Assembly: GCA_013368325.1 (NCBI GenBank) | Contig: JAACJK010000057.1 | Span: 186,001 to 250,000, forward strand | Direction: 5' to 3' | DNA from: Ephemerocybe angulata | Lineage: Eukaryota; Basidiomycota; Agaricomycetes; Agaricales; Psathyrellaceae | DNA length: 64,000 bases | Part shown: one piece after another, positions 24,402 through 37,600 of the stretch | Layout: each line of letters opens with the position of its first letter | Numbering within the stretch: the stretch's first letter is position 1 | Position numbers and translations under genes: made by a program | The notes under the pieces: generated by a model | The model's database searches: none | What the model was told of the DNA's origin: nothing | The model's input: the letters and a program-made list of their open reading frames with translations, nothing else

Positions 24402-25428
24402 TCACACCTTCCTCCCTGTTTCCTGCTCCCACTCCTTGATCGCCTCGCGAACCTTCTCCGTAACTTCCTCAGCCGACGTGGCCTGACCAAACGCCTCGAC
24501 GAATTGGCCGTTGGGGTCCATGAGGTATACAAAGATCGAGTGGTCCACAAGATAGTCGCCATTCGGGTCGGCGTTGGGCGGTGTCGAGAAGTAAACGCGG
24601 TATTTCTTGCAGACCGCCTTGGTAGCATCGTAATCTCCATAGAGTCCGACGAAGGAGGGATGGAAATCTTCGAGGTACCGTGCAATGCGATGGGGCAGGT
24701 CGCGGGCGGGGTCGACAGTGATGAATACAGGCAGGAAGATGTCTCCGTGTTCTTTCTCTGTAACATATATTAGTCCTTGCAACAAACGCCAGCCTGTTCC
24801 GAGGCTGTTTGAGAAGGGCGAAGGGCGTACGGGAAGCATTGAGGATCGTAGTCATCTTGTCAAGTTCCGCGGGGCAGATGTCGGGGCAGTTGGCGAAGCC
24901 GAAGTAGACCAAGGACCATTTCCCCAGCAAATCTTTCTCGGTGAACGGCTTGCCTTCGTGTGTCGTCAACGAGAATGGGCCTCCAACGTTCGGGCGTCCA
25001 TATTGCCGACTTGCACGTTCTTTCTCTGTTCCGAAGTAGATTAAGAATTATGGGTTTTCCACGAAACTGCTTCACAGGCGCACCTCTTTCCTCAAGCAGA
25101 CGCTCCTTCTCGTACTTGAAGTAGTAGAACAAGCCGACACCGACTGCGATGAAGATGGCAGCAGACGTCGGAGTGAATACCTACACTTCGGTTAGTACAT
25201 CTACCAACCAAGAGATACAACTGCACGTACGCCGACAGTGCTACGCTCCCTTCCGTTGTCAGAGTAATTCCGGCGCTGCGGTTGCTCGGGAAGGGTTTTC
25301 CTATTGGATGCCTGGAATCGCGAGGCTACTGGTGCCTTATTTGAAGTCCATAGAGACCTGTTCAGGATAGGACTGCTTTGCCTGAAGCAAAGAGCTGAGG
25401 CGCGACGACGAGCGAGAGAGAGGAACAT
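24402..25428 (-). CDS. SCO1: Sco1/SenC copper chaperone for cytochrome c oxidase
   Basis: Mitochondrial inner-membrane thioredoxin-fold protein that delivers copper to the CuA site of COX2. 281 aa in four exons: 25231-25428, 25084-25180, 24831-25025 and 24402-24757. The N-terminus is an Arg/Ser-rich presequence ([17 protein letters not shown]). One TM helix follows ([17 protein letters not shown]), then the Sco domain with the copper motif CPDICP (CxxxC) and the third ligand His in [12 protein letters not shown]. It ends [13 protein letters not shown]. The start was taken at the Met beginning the presequence, although an upstream in-frame ATG exists. Length and motifs are normal for the family. 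Housekeeping gene. Confidence 0.93.
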
Positions 25429-26030
25429 GACCGCTCTGTCCCTCCGACGGGCGGATTGGCTTTTCGGCAAGCGCCGGAGGCTTTGTAAGCTCAAATTGGC
25501 TAAAGGTCGCGCTCTCGACGCGTCGCGACTTCCGTCTCATCCATCATCTTCCTTCTACTATATCCACTCCTCCAACGCGCGTCCGCCGTCCCGCTGAATG
25601 TATCGAAGTTGTTCTGGCTAGGAGAAATGAAGAGGATCATCCTTTACTGTGCGTTTCGGATGCTGGCGAACATAGGCTGGGAACGCAGCCTCCTGAGCTA
25701 GTAGCTCATCCATTTTTGCTTTCCGTACCTATAACGGAATGGCAAATCGTCGGCACGATGCATGTCATTTTTGAAGCAGTTTTGAACCTTTACATACCAC
25801 AGTGTGACCTAAGTACTGTTGGCCGCCTGGAAGGTGACAGGCACAATCTTCCGGCGCTTATCTCTGCATGATGATAGGTCGAACACACCTTCTACACGTG
25901 GCGGAAACGTGCCGTTCTGTTTATGGACGCTTCGTTCGCTGTTTCCCCTCTCTCTTCTGCCTTCCCAACTGACTCATCGACTTGACTTCGATTTCTGTTC
26001 CTTTCCATCTCCACCTAAACCACTGGCCCA
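25429..26030. promoter_or_regulatory. Divergent upstream region, Sco1 / NACHT gene
   Basis: About 600 bp without a convincing exon, between opposed starts. The side before the NACHT gene is pyrimidine-rich (25915-26025), as often seen upstream of fungal starts. Confidence 0.4.
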
Positions 26031-28294
26031 ATGAGTAACGCAAGGCTCGACGGTGACCTCCCTCACCGGGACGCGCAGGAGGCCAGCCCTAGTAATCACC
26101 CGGCGGCCCATGGGACTCACCATCACTGTAAGTTCACCGTGTTACTCGCCAACCTCAACTCCTGACGCTTTTTATTAGACAATGGTCCAGTCAATCTCAC
26201 TCATTACGATGTAGCACATGCGACCAATGGGGTGTTCGGCGATAATCACGGTGAGGATGCCTTCGTTGGGATCAAGCATACATATCATTAAATATTACGG
26301 GCTCAGGAAACATCGATCAGCACGGCGCACCTGGAGGCCAGAGCGAACGAAAACCCGTCGACGAGGCAAGGGCCATGAGATGTGAGGACTCTGTCTCCCT
26401 TCTCTCTGCGCTGGGCGTTTGCTCACTCTTTCAAATTGTATTTAGATCTAATGCAGAACGTAGCAGCTGGAGCCATCCACGACTCTAACGAGCGCTGCGA
26501 CGCGCCCAAGTGCATGGAGGCGACGAGGGTCGCAGTACAGGAAGACATCTTGAGCTGGATAGAGGGAGGAGATCAAGAGGCAGAGTCGAAGAGGGTCATG
26601 TGGGTGACGGGGCCAGCTGGTACAGGCAAGACTGCTGTCCTGGGCACCATTGCAGACACCTGCAAGGAGAAGGGGATTCTCGCTGCCACCTTCTTCTTCT
26701 CTGCTTTCTCTGGCTCGGTGGATAGGCGGAGGAAGAGGTGCTTCGTCCCGACACTGGCATTCCAGCTCATGGAGCTTGGCGGAGAGACTCGCGAACACGT
26801 CTTGAGGTTAGCCGCTCGGGATCAGGGTATCATATTCACGAAGAATTTGAAGGAGCAATTCATTGCTATGGTCTTGAACCCTCTCCTCAGTGGGGCTCAG
26901 GAACATGACAGTTGCGCTAAAGCCGCTCCGCGAGTCATCATAATCGACGGCCTCGACGAATGCAATATCGCACAGAACGACCCCACCTCCTCTGCCCACG
27001 CAGGGGCGCAGGTGCCTATTCGACGGAAAGAAGACGACCAGAGGGAAATACTCTCTCTTCTCCTCCTCGCCGCTAGCAACCCCTCGTTCCCCTTCCGCAT
27101 TCTCATCGCCAGCCGCCCGGAGGTAACTATACGTGACTTCTTCGCCACGGACGGCAAGATATGGACACGGGAGCTTTTCCTCGATAACAAGTACCATCCC
27201 GACGCCGATATCGCCCTGTTCTACGATGCTAAATTCTCTGTGATGTGTCGTCACCTTGGGATTAGGCCCGAGGAATGGCCCGGAAAGGATGCGAAGCTCA
27301 TCCTCATCCGGAATGCGTCAGGGCAGTTTATATACGCTGCCACCGTCGTACGGTATATCGAGGGTTCGCCGAGTTTGCCCAGCCCTCAGTCGCAGAGCTC
27401 GAATCAGCCTTCCACGCCGCATCAGCGCCTTCAACATATCCTGGGGCAGCAACGGGCTGGCTCTCCACACAACCCGCTCGAAGCTCTGGATGCGCTGTAT
27501 CGTCTTTTATTGGACGCTTGCCCGGATCCCGAGCTCTCGATAAAGTGGGTGGGGGCAGCACAAATTGAAGATCCTGATAAGCTGGATCATTTTCCAGTGT
27601 GGCTCCTTCGGCTCGTCTTGGAGGCTTCCCCTGGCGAAGAACAGTACGCTTTGGGACCTTTATCTTCCCTGTTACCGACCCAGATTTCCGAAGAAAACTT
27701 GGGAAAGCCGTACTCCTTTTACCACAAGTCATTTCTCGACTTCATCACAGATCCAACCAGATGTGGCAGCAGGTTCCTCGCCGAAACGGAGGCTTTTATA
27801 TGGGTGGCCCAACGATTCTTTGAAACCCTGGACAAACGTAAACCATCCTCCTATGCCGCTTTGCCCTTAACTAATACATCCTTTTAGATATTGAAAGACT
27901 TATACGGCAGAGTGATCAACTGCCTTATCTAGTACTGTTAAGAAGATTAAGCGGGTTACCAAAATCCTCTTTCCAGACTGTAGTGCCATATATTCTCTCA
28001 AGCGATCTCCAGAGATGGGCTGCTGCATGGGCTGAGTGGCATCAGAATCCAGGCATGAACGATGGCCAATTTTCTCCAGAGGCGATAAGCTGGATGCTCG
28101 ATGTGCTACACCGAGGGGCAAGTAAATCAGTTGACACATTCATTCTCTGTAAAACTGACACCCTTCCTTTGCCCTTCCTACTATCAGTGCTTGCGGTATC
28201 TCTGTCGCTCGTCTTGCAGACTTTCAACGAAAAAGGTCACGGGCGTCCTAAAGGCGAAAGGCTGGAAGATTCCCAAATTCACCCAGGTGCTTAA
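26031..28294 (+). CDS. NACHT-domain STAND NTPase (NLR-like)
   Basis: 658 aa in six exons: 26031-26127, 26179-26250, 26307-26381, 26446-27837, 27888-28121 and 28188-28294 (1977 nt). The short N-terminal exons encode a His/Gly/Asn-rich leader. The NACHT core shows Walker A GPAGTGKTAVL, Walker B RVIIIDGLDEC and a sensor-like FRILIASRPE. A winged-helix-like region and the segment YSFYHKSFLDFI, typical of fungal NACHT proteins, come next. Such proteins act in fungal non-self recognition and cell death. No WD, ankyrin or TPR repeats are encoded after the NACHT region, so it is short. The final exon is the weakest part: another frame would extend to 28367. Confidence 0.85.
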
Positions 28295-28367
28295 GCGAGA
28301 GTGGAAAGGAGACTTTAGATATGCGGACCTCAGGACACCAGGGAAGAATCAGAGGAATCTTGACTGA

Positions 28368-30064
28368 AGCTTGATCTAATCCATTGACGCACCTGCCCAT
28401 ACACCATCGTTCAGCCATATTGTATACTCTTTTATGGGTCCATTGAGTACCGACGTGGGGTTCATGTTCCGATTGTTCGACAAGGCAATTATCGACGTCC
28501 ATATCCATGTATTTGTAAGGGATATACATCGTCTAAACTGTTAGCGCCAGTTGTCGCATCCGAAATGGATCTCGTCATCCAGAGCGTGCGGGCGCTTGGT
28601 CCGCTCGCAAATGCACCTGTCGTTCAAATATTGGATAGTGGGGGGAGGCGCAGCGCTGAGAGTACGGTGCACAGAGGTGACTTAGAATAAACGCTATCCA
28701 GACTCGAGCAGTGAGGCGTACGATTATCGTTGTGGTCGAATTTCCACTTATTTAGATATCAAGCTATCGCAAAGCGGGAAGAAGCGATTCTGTCCCACTC
28801 CCGGGAGTCTGATGAGAGAGGGAGTTTAACGCATATCTTCTGAATCCACCCGCCGGTGAGTATGTGGCAATATTGTATCACGGGCGCTTAAATACTACCT
28901 TGCCATGGGTGTCGGGTGACAACCACCCCTGTAGCCAGCATACCTCAAATCAGCTCGCAGAAGGACACTTCTTCATGTTACAGTTTACCTTCACAAATAT
29001 CACGTCAGTGTGTATGCATTATGTGTGGCAGTCTTGGCTGTATCGACCGGTTTTGCCGTCATACTTGCAGTGGCAAGCGTGACCACTGACGGACGCGGGA
29101 ACGGCGCACAGCGGCGGAACAGCGCACTATTCCAGGTACAAAAAATAGCTGGAATCTTCGTGCCTTCCATATTCTCTAAGCATGGGCATGGGATAGAAAT
29201 CAAGGACAGATACAACATTTTACTTCTTCTTCATGTTCCAGCAAACCTCCGATGCAACACCTGAAAGCAAGTCACGAGTTTCCCCGTCAATCTGCGACGT
29301 ACACGAGACGAACTCCAACTTGCAGATCCACCTCACCGAGTCCTCCCTTCCTGAGCCATTGGCCGCCCGCTCTCCCAGGGCCTGTGCCAGGGCCCGAGCG
29401 TATCCGACGTCCAGTCCTGATGTCGTTAGCTCCGCCATGTCGATCTTGATGTCGAGAAGTTCGTAGTACTAGTGATACATTGCATCTTTGGTTTTTATTC
29501 GCTTTATGAGGCATACGTAGGAATTATATTCCTTCTGTGCATGCATTGTCGGCCTTTTCTTCACTTGTTGTTCCTCTATCATACATGTTCTTGATGCATC
29601 TAATATAAGCGCCCGCCCCACTCATTCCGCATCACACGCCTTTAGGTGTACTTACCTGGTTTATACGTCTACACTGGTCTACGGGTAACTCAGCACACGG
29701 GGTGGATCAACAAGGCTGTCAGGCCAGTGGCTTAGAGTTAGGAAAGGAGTATTTAGACGTGTACACCTGGATGGTGGTTCAATCGCGCACTGACAGTACC
29801 ATAGTACCCCCGTGTACATTCTCGCGCAGGTCAGAACTTACACTTATAAGGCTTGAAGCGATTCAGGTGAGCTCAGGGGTTGCAAACAACAATGAATCAG
29901 TTGTCGGTCGGACCGTGGACAGACCATGATAAAGCGGCTGAAAGTAATATTAATAGATGTAGTCGACTTGGCGTGCGGAGTGTCGGAGGCTCCAGGAAGT
30001 GCGAAGGATTGGGTGGATGAAGGTAAACGTCAAGGGGGCCGATCCACATATATAGCCCGAACGC
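28368..30064. other. Intergenic with one possible small exon
   Basis: About 1.7 kb. On the minus strand, 29220-29470 reads open after a CTAG acceptor (YYELLDIKIDMAELTTSGLD...) and ends in a run of lysines. It looks protein-like, but no family or partner exon was recognised. The rest shows no supported gene. Confidence 0.35.
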
Positions 30065-33063
30065 TCATGTATTTTCTGAATCCCCCTTTTCAAGTTCATC
30101 CTCCTCTAGGTTTCTCAGCGCCATCCTGAGCGCCGCCGCCATTCGAAACGACGAATTTTCTACCAATATCCGCAAACATTCGTGCTGTAAATCCTTCGAC
30201 GCAGGCTTGATCTTGTCCCAGTCCTCATGTGGTTCAAGATGCCGCCTGACGGGGGACACATCAACAATAGTTTCGGGAACTCCACAGAGGAGCTTGACAA
30301 TGGCTTCTTCGCCTAAAAAGACCGCCCAAGTCAAGGCTGCCCGACCATTGGTGTCCGTCGCATTGACGTCAATCCCAGGTGCGGCGAGAACGAGTCTGAC
30401 TGCAGCTTCATCATGGTTAATGACAGCATAAATCAAGGGTGTCTTCCCTTTGGTGCATGGTGCGTTGACCTCAATCCCAGGCTTCGCGAGAAGGAGCTCG
30501 ATAATATATTCCCGGTGTCGATGTGCAGCCGCCAAGGTCAAGGCGGTCCTCCCATCGATGTCTCGCGCGTTGATGTCGATCCCTGGCGCGGCGAGAAGGG
30601 CAACTGCTTCGCGAGCTTCGCGGCGCAAACTTGAATAGGCCACATGACTCAAGGGTGTCCACCCACTGGAGTCTGCTGCGTTGACATTGATCCCAGGCGC
30701 GGCAAGAAGGAGCTTGACAACAGCGTCGTGGCCGTTCTGAGCAGCATAAATCAAGGGTGTATACCCCCCGCCGTCTGGCGCATTGACATCGATTCCAGGC
30801 ACGTCGAGAAGGAGCTTGACAACAGCTGTGTGGCCCCCCCTAGCCGCAGCCAGCAAAATTGTCCACTCCCTGTTGAAGCATGGCGAGTTGACATCGATTC
30901 CAGGCGCGTCAAGGAGGAACCTGACAGCTGCTTCGTTACCAGTTTGAGCCGCAAAGGATAATGCTGCCCTCCAGATTCTGTCTTCCTCGTTGGCGTTCCC
31001 AGGTGCTGCGAGGAGCTTGAGCCCAACATGATATCCCTTAAGCACCATGCTTTTCAGCGCAGATGTACTGTCTAAATGGGTGGAAGAATTAGCGCTGCTA
31101 TGCCAGACTTACTAGTAAAGAACAAACCTATGACCCGATTATCGTGGTCTCTGAGGAGCTGGAGGCAGTCTTTATTCTCCCTCTGAATGATTCTTTTATC
31201 TCTCCTTGGACCGGCTATTAAGTGAGGATAAGACTTTGTATGCAAGCCATATGTTTGGTACCTACATACGTTCAATATTTGGATCTGAACCTGCATCCAA
31301 CAGGGCCCTAACGATGTCCAACCTGTCAGAAAGGTACGCGGCCCGGATTGGGGTCGGTTTTCCTGAGAAGGCGGGAACGGTGTCTTGCTTAGTCGCAATT
31401 ATGTGACTTCAAGTAGAATGGGGACACACCTTGCATATCAATATTGGGGTCTGCCCCCCTCGCAACATAGGTGAGAACTGTATCCCAGTCCTTTAGATTG
31501 ACAGCATTTTTGAAGCCCAGATTTAATTCTTTTTGCATCCGACGTGTGAGAAGTGCCTCGACAAGATCACGAAGGGGCATGAACAACAGAAGGATTGCCA
31601 GGATTTGGCCAAACCCCCACTCGGTCTCGTCGTTATCCTGGAGGTGGGCATTCTGCTTTAGCGTGAGCTCGATATCAATGATGAAGACCAGGTTGACGGC
31701 CAACAGGAAGACCAGACCAAGGACAGGCGGAAACACAGTCCACCATCGCAAGATAAACTTCTGGACCCAGCAGAGTGAACGATCCCAAAGGCGCTCCCAA
31801 ATGCTCATATTCATATTCCATCTGATGGGACGCGGACCTAGGTTTACGATCGTTGAATTTAAACGGCGAGCGCAATAGTGGAAACCAAGAAACACCGCGA
31901 TGGGGAGGAGGAGATTGAGCCCTGGAACCAGAAACAGACCGTATATGATGAAGGGGGCGATCCGCAGTGCCCCCGATGCAAAGGGGACATGGCTACCGAG
32001 GATTGAGATGAGGGCACGGTCCGCTGCGCAGTTGTTCGCCGTGTCCCGCATGTTCCCGAAACCGCGAATGTCGATCCAAAGCCACACTCCAAGGGCGGCC
32101 ATGAGGCTGAGATGAAGTGAACCTAAGGGCAAGACGTAACGCTTGACGAGATTCTTAGCAGCCATGCGTGCATTGACAATGTTCCCTGGTGAACTTGTGA
32201 GCTAGACAAAAGTGTTTCAAAGATATATGCCTTACCTTTTCGATGTTCAATATCTACTTCCTCGTTGGATGGTGCATCCGTTCCATCCAGCTTCTCGGGC
32301 CTCGCACTTGGGCTTGGTAGCGTAGCTGTTATCATTGATGAAGAGGCCACTTTCAGGGCGACGAAGGTGGTTTATGAAGCCTTTGACTCACGCATCCCAG
32401 TCTCGTCGCCTAGGGCCTGCACAGACGGCCCGCCAAACTGCCCGGATTCTGCAATCGATGCATCATTTCCCCGCCCTGGTTTTGTTCCTGATGTAGATAG
32501 CCTCGTCAGCCAGTACCGATGAAGCTAGATGTACGGTGCGTACCAGGAAGGAAAGAGCACCTAATATGCCTCGCCCATGCCTTAAAGGTGGGCTCCACAA
32601 CGTCTCCGGAAAGCGAAGTGGCTTGACTCTTATGCTGGACGTAGAGCAGGAAGTAGATGAACGCGTTCGTGTTGTTCATCCAGGACATGTTGAGGACGAT
32701 GCTGGCGTGGTAGCTCGTCAAGCCCAATGTCGTGGCCTGGACCATGGAGGAGATGAGGATGGCGAATGCGAGGACGAGGTTGGTCGTTGCCTGGGTCTCG
32801 GCTGATTCCAGTTCGGTTTCGGTCACTTTTCCATCGACGAGGGCCCAGAAAGCTGGGAAGAAGCAGAGGAGATTTTGAACGTAGATCGCGATGCGAACCC
32901 CGACACCTGCAATGTCAGGATTCCCCGGGATTATGCAAGAGCCAGCCAACATAGAGATGGAGGGGGATGGAGAGGGGTGAGAAGTTGAAATTGTGCAATC
33001 CGGGAACATAGCCAGAAATAAGGCGGAGCGAGGACGGTCTTTGTGTGACTCAATATCGGACAA
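30065..33063 (-). CDS. Multi-pass membrane protein fused to ankyrin repeats
   Basis: Spliced gene with a polytopic N-terminal half and an ankyrin C-terminus. The first large exon gives NPDIAGVGVRIAIYVQNLLC and NMSWMNNTNAFIYFLLYV, a segment common to a large Agaricomycete membrane family. Linker exons give SIAESGQFGGPSVQ and SSSMITATLPSPSARPEKL. A second TM-rich exon runs from about 32190 to 31430 (NARMAAKNLVKRYVL ... four or more TM helices). Ankyrin repeats begin at RGADPNIDMQ, continue in an exon near 31300 (AAYLSDRLDIVRALLDAGSD), and fill the last exon with about seven units patterned GIDVNAxDxxGxTPLIYAA. Introns near 32540, 32350, 32210, 31430, 31260 and 31120 keep one frame. The true start is uncertain: the ATG at 33063 or a later Met. 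Confidence 0.78.
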
Positions 33064-34653
33064 ACCCTCGCGACGTGAAGTAATGACAGGACAGATAGAA
33101 GAAGGTGTGATGGGTCAAAGAACAATACAGCGTCAACAAGGGCCTGCATCGAGATTCAGCGCACTTGCTCGCCCACACTGTAGTCGATAACTAGATGTAA
33201 CCCTTTAGATTTAGATGAGATTGGCCGGTGATAATCATGTATCGAAGCACTCACAATAAGAGCAGGCAAAGAACCCTCTGCCTAGATTAGAACGCCCACA
33301 ACCGTACCCACAAGTACACACAGAGGTCGCCCACAAACACAAAAATTGCCTTGATTAGGATGAAAATCGATGGGAGATCTACGATGGCGGTCCAAGTCTC
33401 CAAAGCTTGTCCTCAAGAACAGGAAGAGACGACGAGGGGACCGATGAAGAACAAGGTGATCTAATCATTATTTGAGTCAGCTACACACAACCGGAAGACT
33501 GGATGACTTCCCGCCGCATTTAGGATCCTAAACTATTTCTAACGGCCTGTCATCGGAGATTGAAAAATATCTAGCTTTCTGTTTTCTAAACCGTCGACCA
33601 GCTAGGATTGCAAGACTTGTTGAGAGCAAGGAGAGATCCGTGCGGAAATGTCTCCCGGATAGAGATAGGGGCTGGTACCCTTTTCGGAGCCGCCTTCTCT
33701 TCGAGCACATATACCAACGGTAAACTACTCTCAGTCGCTTTCCCAGGCTATAAGTCACTAATAAAGGTCTCCAGTACCCTCGAATCGTCTGCTTGACCCT
33801 CGTCAGGTGTTGCCAAGAACTTTGAAGTGATTGATTCGTCCCCATTTGTCTCGCTTAAGTCTAGAAAACACAGTTTGAGTCTGGAGGAGGGGTACTTACC
33901 CCTCCTCCAGACTCAAATCTAGGAAGGCCTCGAAAATGATGCACTTTGACGTCGGGCCCTTTGCCCGTCCCCAACAGGCAGGAGGTGGAGGCGGCATTCC
34001 GGCTTGATAGGTTTAGAAAATAATTATGGTTTCTAAACAGCGGCGGGAAGTCACCCACTTGCATCCAGTTCTTTATCTTCTGCGACTGGAGAGGGAATAG
34101 TCCTGATGGCACGGTGCGAGAACGGCCCCAGTGGATGAAGCCTGTCCCCAAATTGGTCGAAGATGCAGCAAGATGGCTAACACAGCGGTGTGGTCCCGGT
34201 GCGCACTGCACGACTTCGGTCTTCGGAAGAAAATGCCGTCTATAAAAGGGTCAATCTTCCATCGGTATGACTGGGGGGTAATCCTCATATGGACGGTACT
34301 TGCAAACTATATTTCTGGCCCTATGAGAACCCACGGCGCAATCGTCGGGGCCCGCGAATCTGCCACCAATCCCCAATCTCGCCTTCGCCCGAGCTTCTGA
34401 TAAAGGTCTCGTGGCCACCGGTGTTGCTTCCAGTTACCTATGGCTACTGGATGGGAGCACGCAAGTCCCTAGAGACCGGCTTCATTGACAGGGGAGGGTG
34501 TTGAGTCTACGTGAATTCATTCGAAAGGCGCGCCGGAATGCATTATGGTTGTTACTCACCGGAGGAATCCAACCACCTCAATCTTACGCCCTACTGACCT
34601 AGAAATCACCTTTGTGAGCTCTTTCACTTCGTTAAGACAAGTTCGCGCTTTTC
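33064..34653. other. Intergenic before LINE
   Basis: About 1.6 kb of unique sequence with short, unrecognised ORFs on both strands (for example minus 33528-33845). It contains the perfect hairpin at 33874-33917. The LINE inserted at its right edge. Confidence 0.5.
33874..33917. repeat. Perfect 20-bp hairpin with 4-nt loop
   Basis: Arms 33874-33893 and 33898-33917 are exact reverse complements (TTTGAGTCTGGAGGAGGGGT and its complement) around the loop ACTT. It is in no recognised gene. It could be a transcript hairpin, a terminator-like structure or the remnant of a mobile element. Confidence 0.9.
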
Positions 34654-34667
34654 AAGTGAAATACATG
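34654..34667. repeat. LINE target-site duplication, left
   Basis: AAGTGAAATACATG; the same 14 bases follow the poly(A) tail at 39197-39210. The first A may belong to either tail or target. Confidence 0.9.
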
Positions 34668-34668
34668 C

Positions 34669-37600
34669 TACAGCACTAAATACACGGACCAGGCGAACTC
34701 ACGATCCAGAATAGACCGCATATACATAAACTACGACATAATAGAAAAAACTAGAGAATGGAGAACCTCCGAGACGAGCGTCAAAACGGATCACCTGCTC
34801 GTCTCCACCCAAATCAGCCCAAAAGGCACACCCTATGTGGGAAAGGGACGATCGACAGCCCCAGACTTCATCACCAAATACAAAGAATCAGCCGAAGCCC
34901 TGATAACTGTGCTACAGAGACACAAAGCCGGATTAGAGGAACTGATAGACGCCCGTAAACGGGGACTACGAGACCCGACAAACAACATCCAAACAAAGTG
35001 GAAAGAAATAAAGACTTCGATCCTCAAAACCGCAAAAGAACAAGCATGGAAACGTGCGTCCAAAGTCGACCAACATATACGCGACTGGGAAGAACGGAGA
35101 GAGAGGACACTTCAACAAGAAACTCTAGATGAGGAAGCGAACGTGCTCCTTGATGAGATTGAGCACGAGATCCGGAAGTGGAAAATCAAAAAAACCCTCC
35201 GAGCGAGAGACAAGGCGGCAGCGCGACACCACCTTGAGGGAGAGACAAACAGCAAATATGACTTCTCCATGAACAAGAACAGGAAGCCAAGAGACTCAAT
35301 CGCCGCCCTGCGCCTCCCGCAAAATGGAAACACACAGCAACAACCACCGCAATACACCAACTCGACAAAGAAGATGGTAGAGATAGCAACCACGCACCAC
35401 AGCTCGATACAGAATATTGAGCACCACCCGATGCCCCCGGACGAGAGAGAAAGGAATAAAAACATAGTAATCAACACCATCAAGACCAGGGTGCAAGATG
35501 ACCGTTACGAGGAAATGAACGGTCAGTTCTCGCGCGAGGAAATCGTAGAGGCGCTGAGAAACGTACCAAACGGAAAGGCCGCAGGCCTTGACGGTATCCC
35601 AGTAGAAATCTGGAAGTTCTACACCACCAAACACAAGGAGACCGCGGGGGTGGAAAACGAAACCCCGGACCTTGTAAACATACTGGTGGAGCTTTTCAAT
35701 GATATAGCAGAGTACGGGGTAGCGCCCGAGACCGAATTTGCTGAAGGATGGCTCTGCCCGATCTATAAGAAAAAGGATAGGACTGATATAAGTAACTACC
35801 GCCCTATCACTGTCCTAAACACTGATTACAAAATCCTAACCAGGACCATAATGAATAGGCTTTCGAAAATCGCACCCGAATTGATTCACCCTGACCAAGC
35901 GGGATTCATGAAAAATAGGTCGATTCACACACAAACGGACCTAATACACACAGTTATTGGTAGATGTGCGAACGAGAACATTCGAGGCACCATAGTCTGC
36001 CTCGACCAAGAAAAAGCATACGATAAGGTAAAGCATGAGTTCCTGTGGGATGCGCTTGGAAAGATGAACCTACCGGCTATCCTGATCAACACAATAAAGA
36101 GTCTATACGCAGACGCGAAGACAGCGGTCATCCTAAACGGCATGATAGGCCAAAAATTCCGAATTACAAGAGGCGTAAGACAAGGGGACCCCCTCTCATG
36201 CCTCCTGTTTAATATAGCAATAGAATCTTTAGCAGAAATGCTACGAACATCAGGAATCGAGGGACTCACCTTCCCGGGCACAGATAAGAGGGTACTGTCC
36301 TGCCTATTTGCGGACGATACCACAGTATTCCTGAGCGCGAATGACAAGTTTAGCGCACTTACACAAATCCTCGAAACGTGGTGCAAGGCATCTGGGGCCA
36401 AGTTTAATATAGAGAAGACTGTGGTCATCCCCCTAGGAGACCCGGACACAAGGAAAGACATACTGACCTCACGCAAGGTCGGACCCGAACATCTCGAGAC
36501 CATACCCGAGAATATACACATAGCAGGAGAAAAGGTGCCAGTACGGATTCTCGGGGCTTACTATGGTTATGGGCTAAACCAAGAGGACATTTGGCAGCCA
36601 ACAATCGAAAAAATCAGAGAAGCATTCAAAAGGTGGGGCAAATTCAACCCCACCATAAAAGGCAGATGCAATGCGGCGAACTCGATTGTGGGCGGACACA
36701 CTCAGTACCTCACGCGGGCACAAGGGATGCCCACTGTAGTACGAAAAAAGATAGAGAAACTAACCGACGACTTCGTATTTGCCAAAAAGGGAGAACGTAA
36801 AGCGAATGCAATCAGCATTGCCATGCTGAAAGAAGAAAGGGCGCATGGTGGAAGGAAGCTGTTAGACCTTGAAACACGAAACGAGGCCATCGAGCTGATG
36901 AAAGCAAAAGAGTTCTTCAAACCCACGGACGAACGCCCACTGTGGGCCATACTTTCAGACTGGACCCTAGCAGAAAATGCAGTAAGGAAATTCAGAGACA
37001 CAGTCGGCAAGGAAAACTTGATACACCCACTGCTACAAACCTGGAAGGTGAACATGAATTCAAAACAGCTCCCTGATAACCTGAAAAGAATGATGAGAGC
37101 TGCATATAAACACAAAGCACAGTTCCTACCGGCACAGATAACACAAACGATGCGCAAGGCAATGCCTTTCTGGTATCACAGAGGAACTAAGAGGTCAATC
37201 CGGCCCAGATATGGTGACAAATGGGGAGCGTGCCACAGACAAACCCACGGAATAAAAACAGTAGGAGATATGCTGACCCACGCTCAGAAAAACACGAGCT
37301 GGGGCCATACAGGCAAGACAACCTGTCGATGCCGAAACTGCGTGCAAGACCGCTCACGCGGCTGCACCGACCCAATTGCCTGCAGAAAGAATGCGAACAC
37401 GAAGCTAAATTACCTGGACCGCGAATGGGACCCAAGGCAGGGAGACGCGACACCAGACAGGGCAGACAGAGACGCCCCAGAAATGACGGCGGACGAGATA
37501 GCAGAAGGCTTCGAGCAGACGGCACAAGTCTTCGAGACCAACGACGATCCCCTGAGAGATATCAGGATCTTCACTAACTGGGATGAAAGGGAAAATGAAC

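Noticed and set aside
28882..29620. GGGCGCTTA ... TAAGCGCCC pair as transposon ends
   Set aside because: Only 9 bp match, no target duplication, and TAAGCGCC-like strings occur at several unrelated places in the window.
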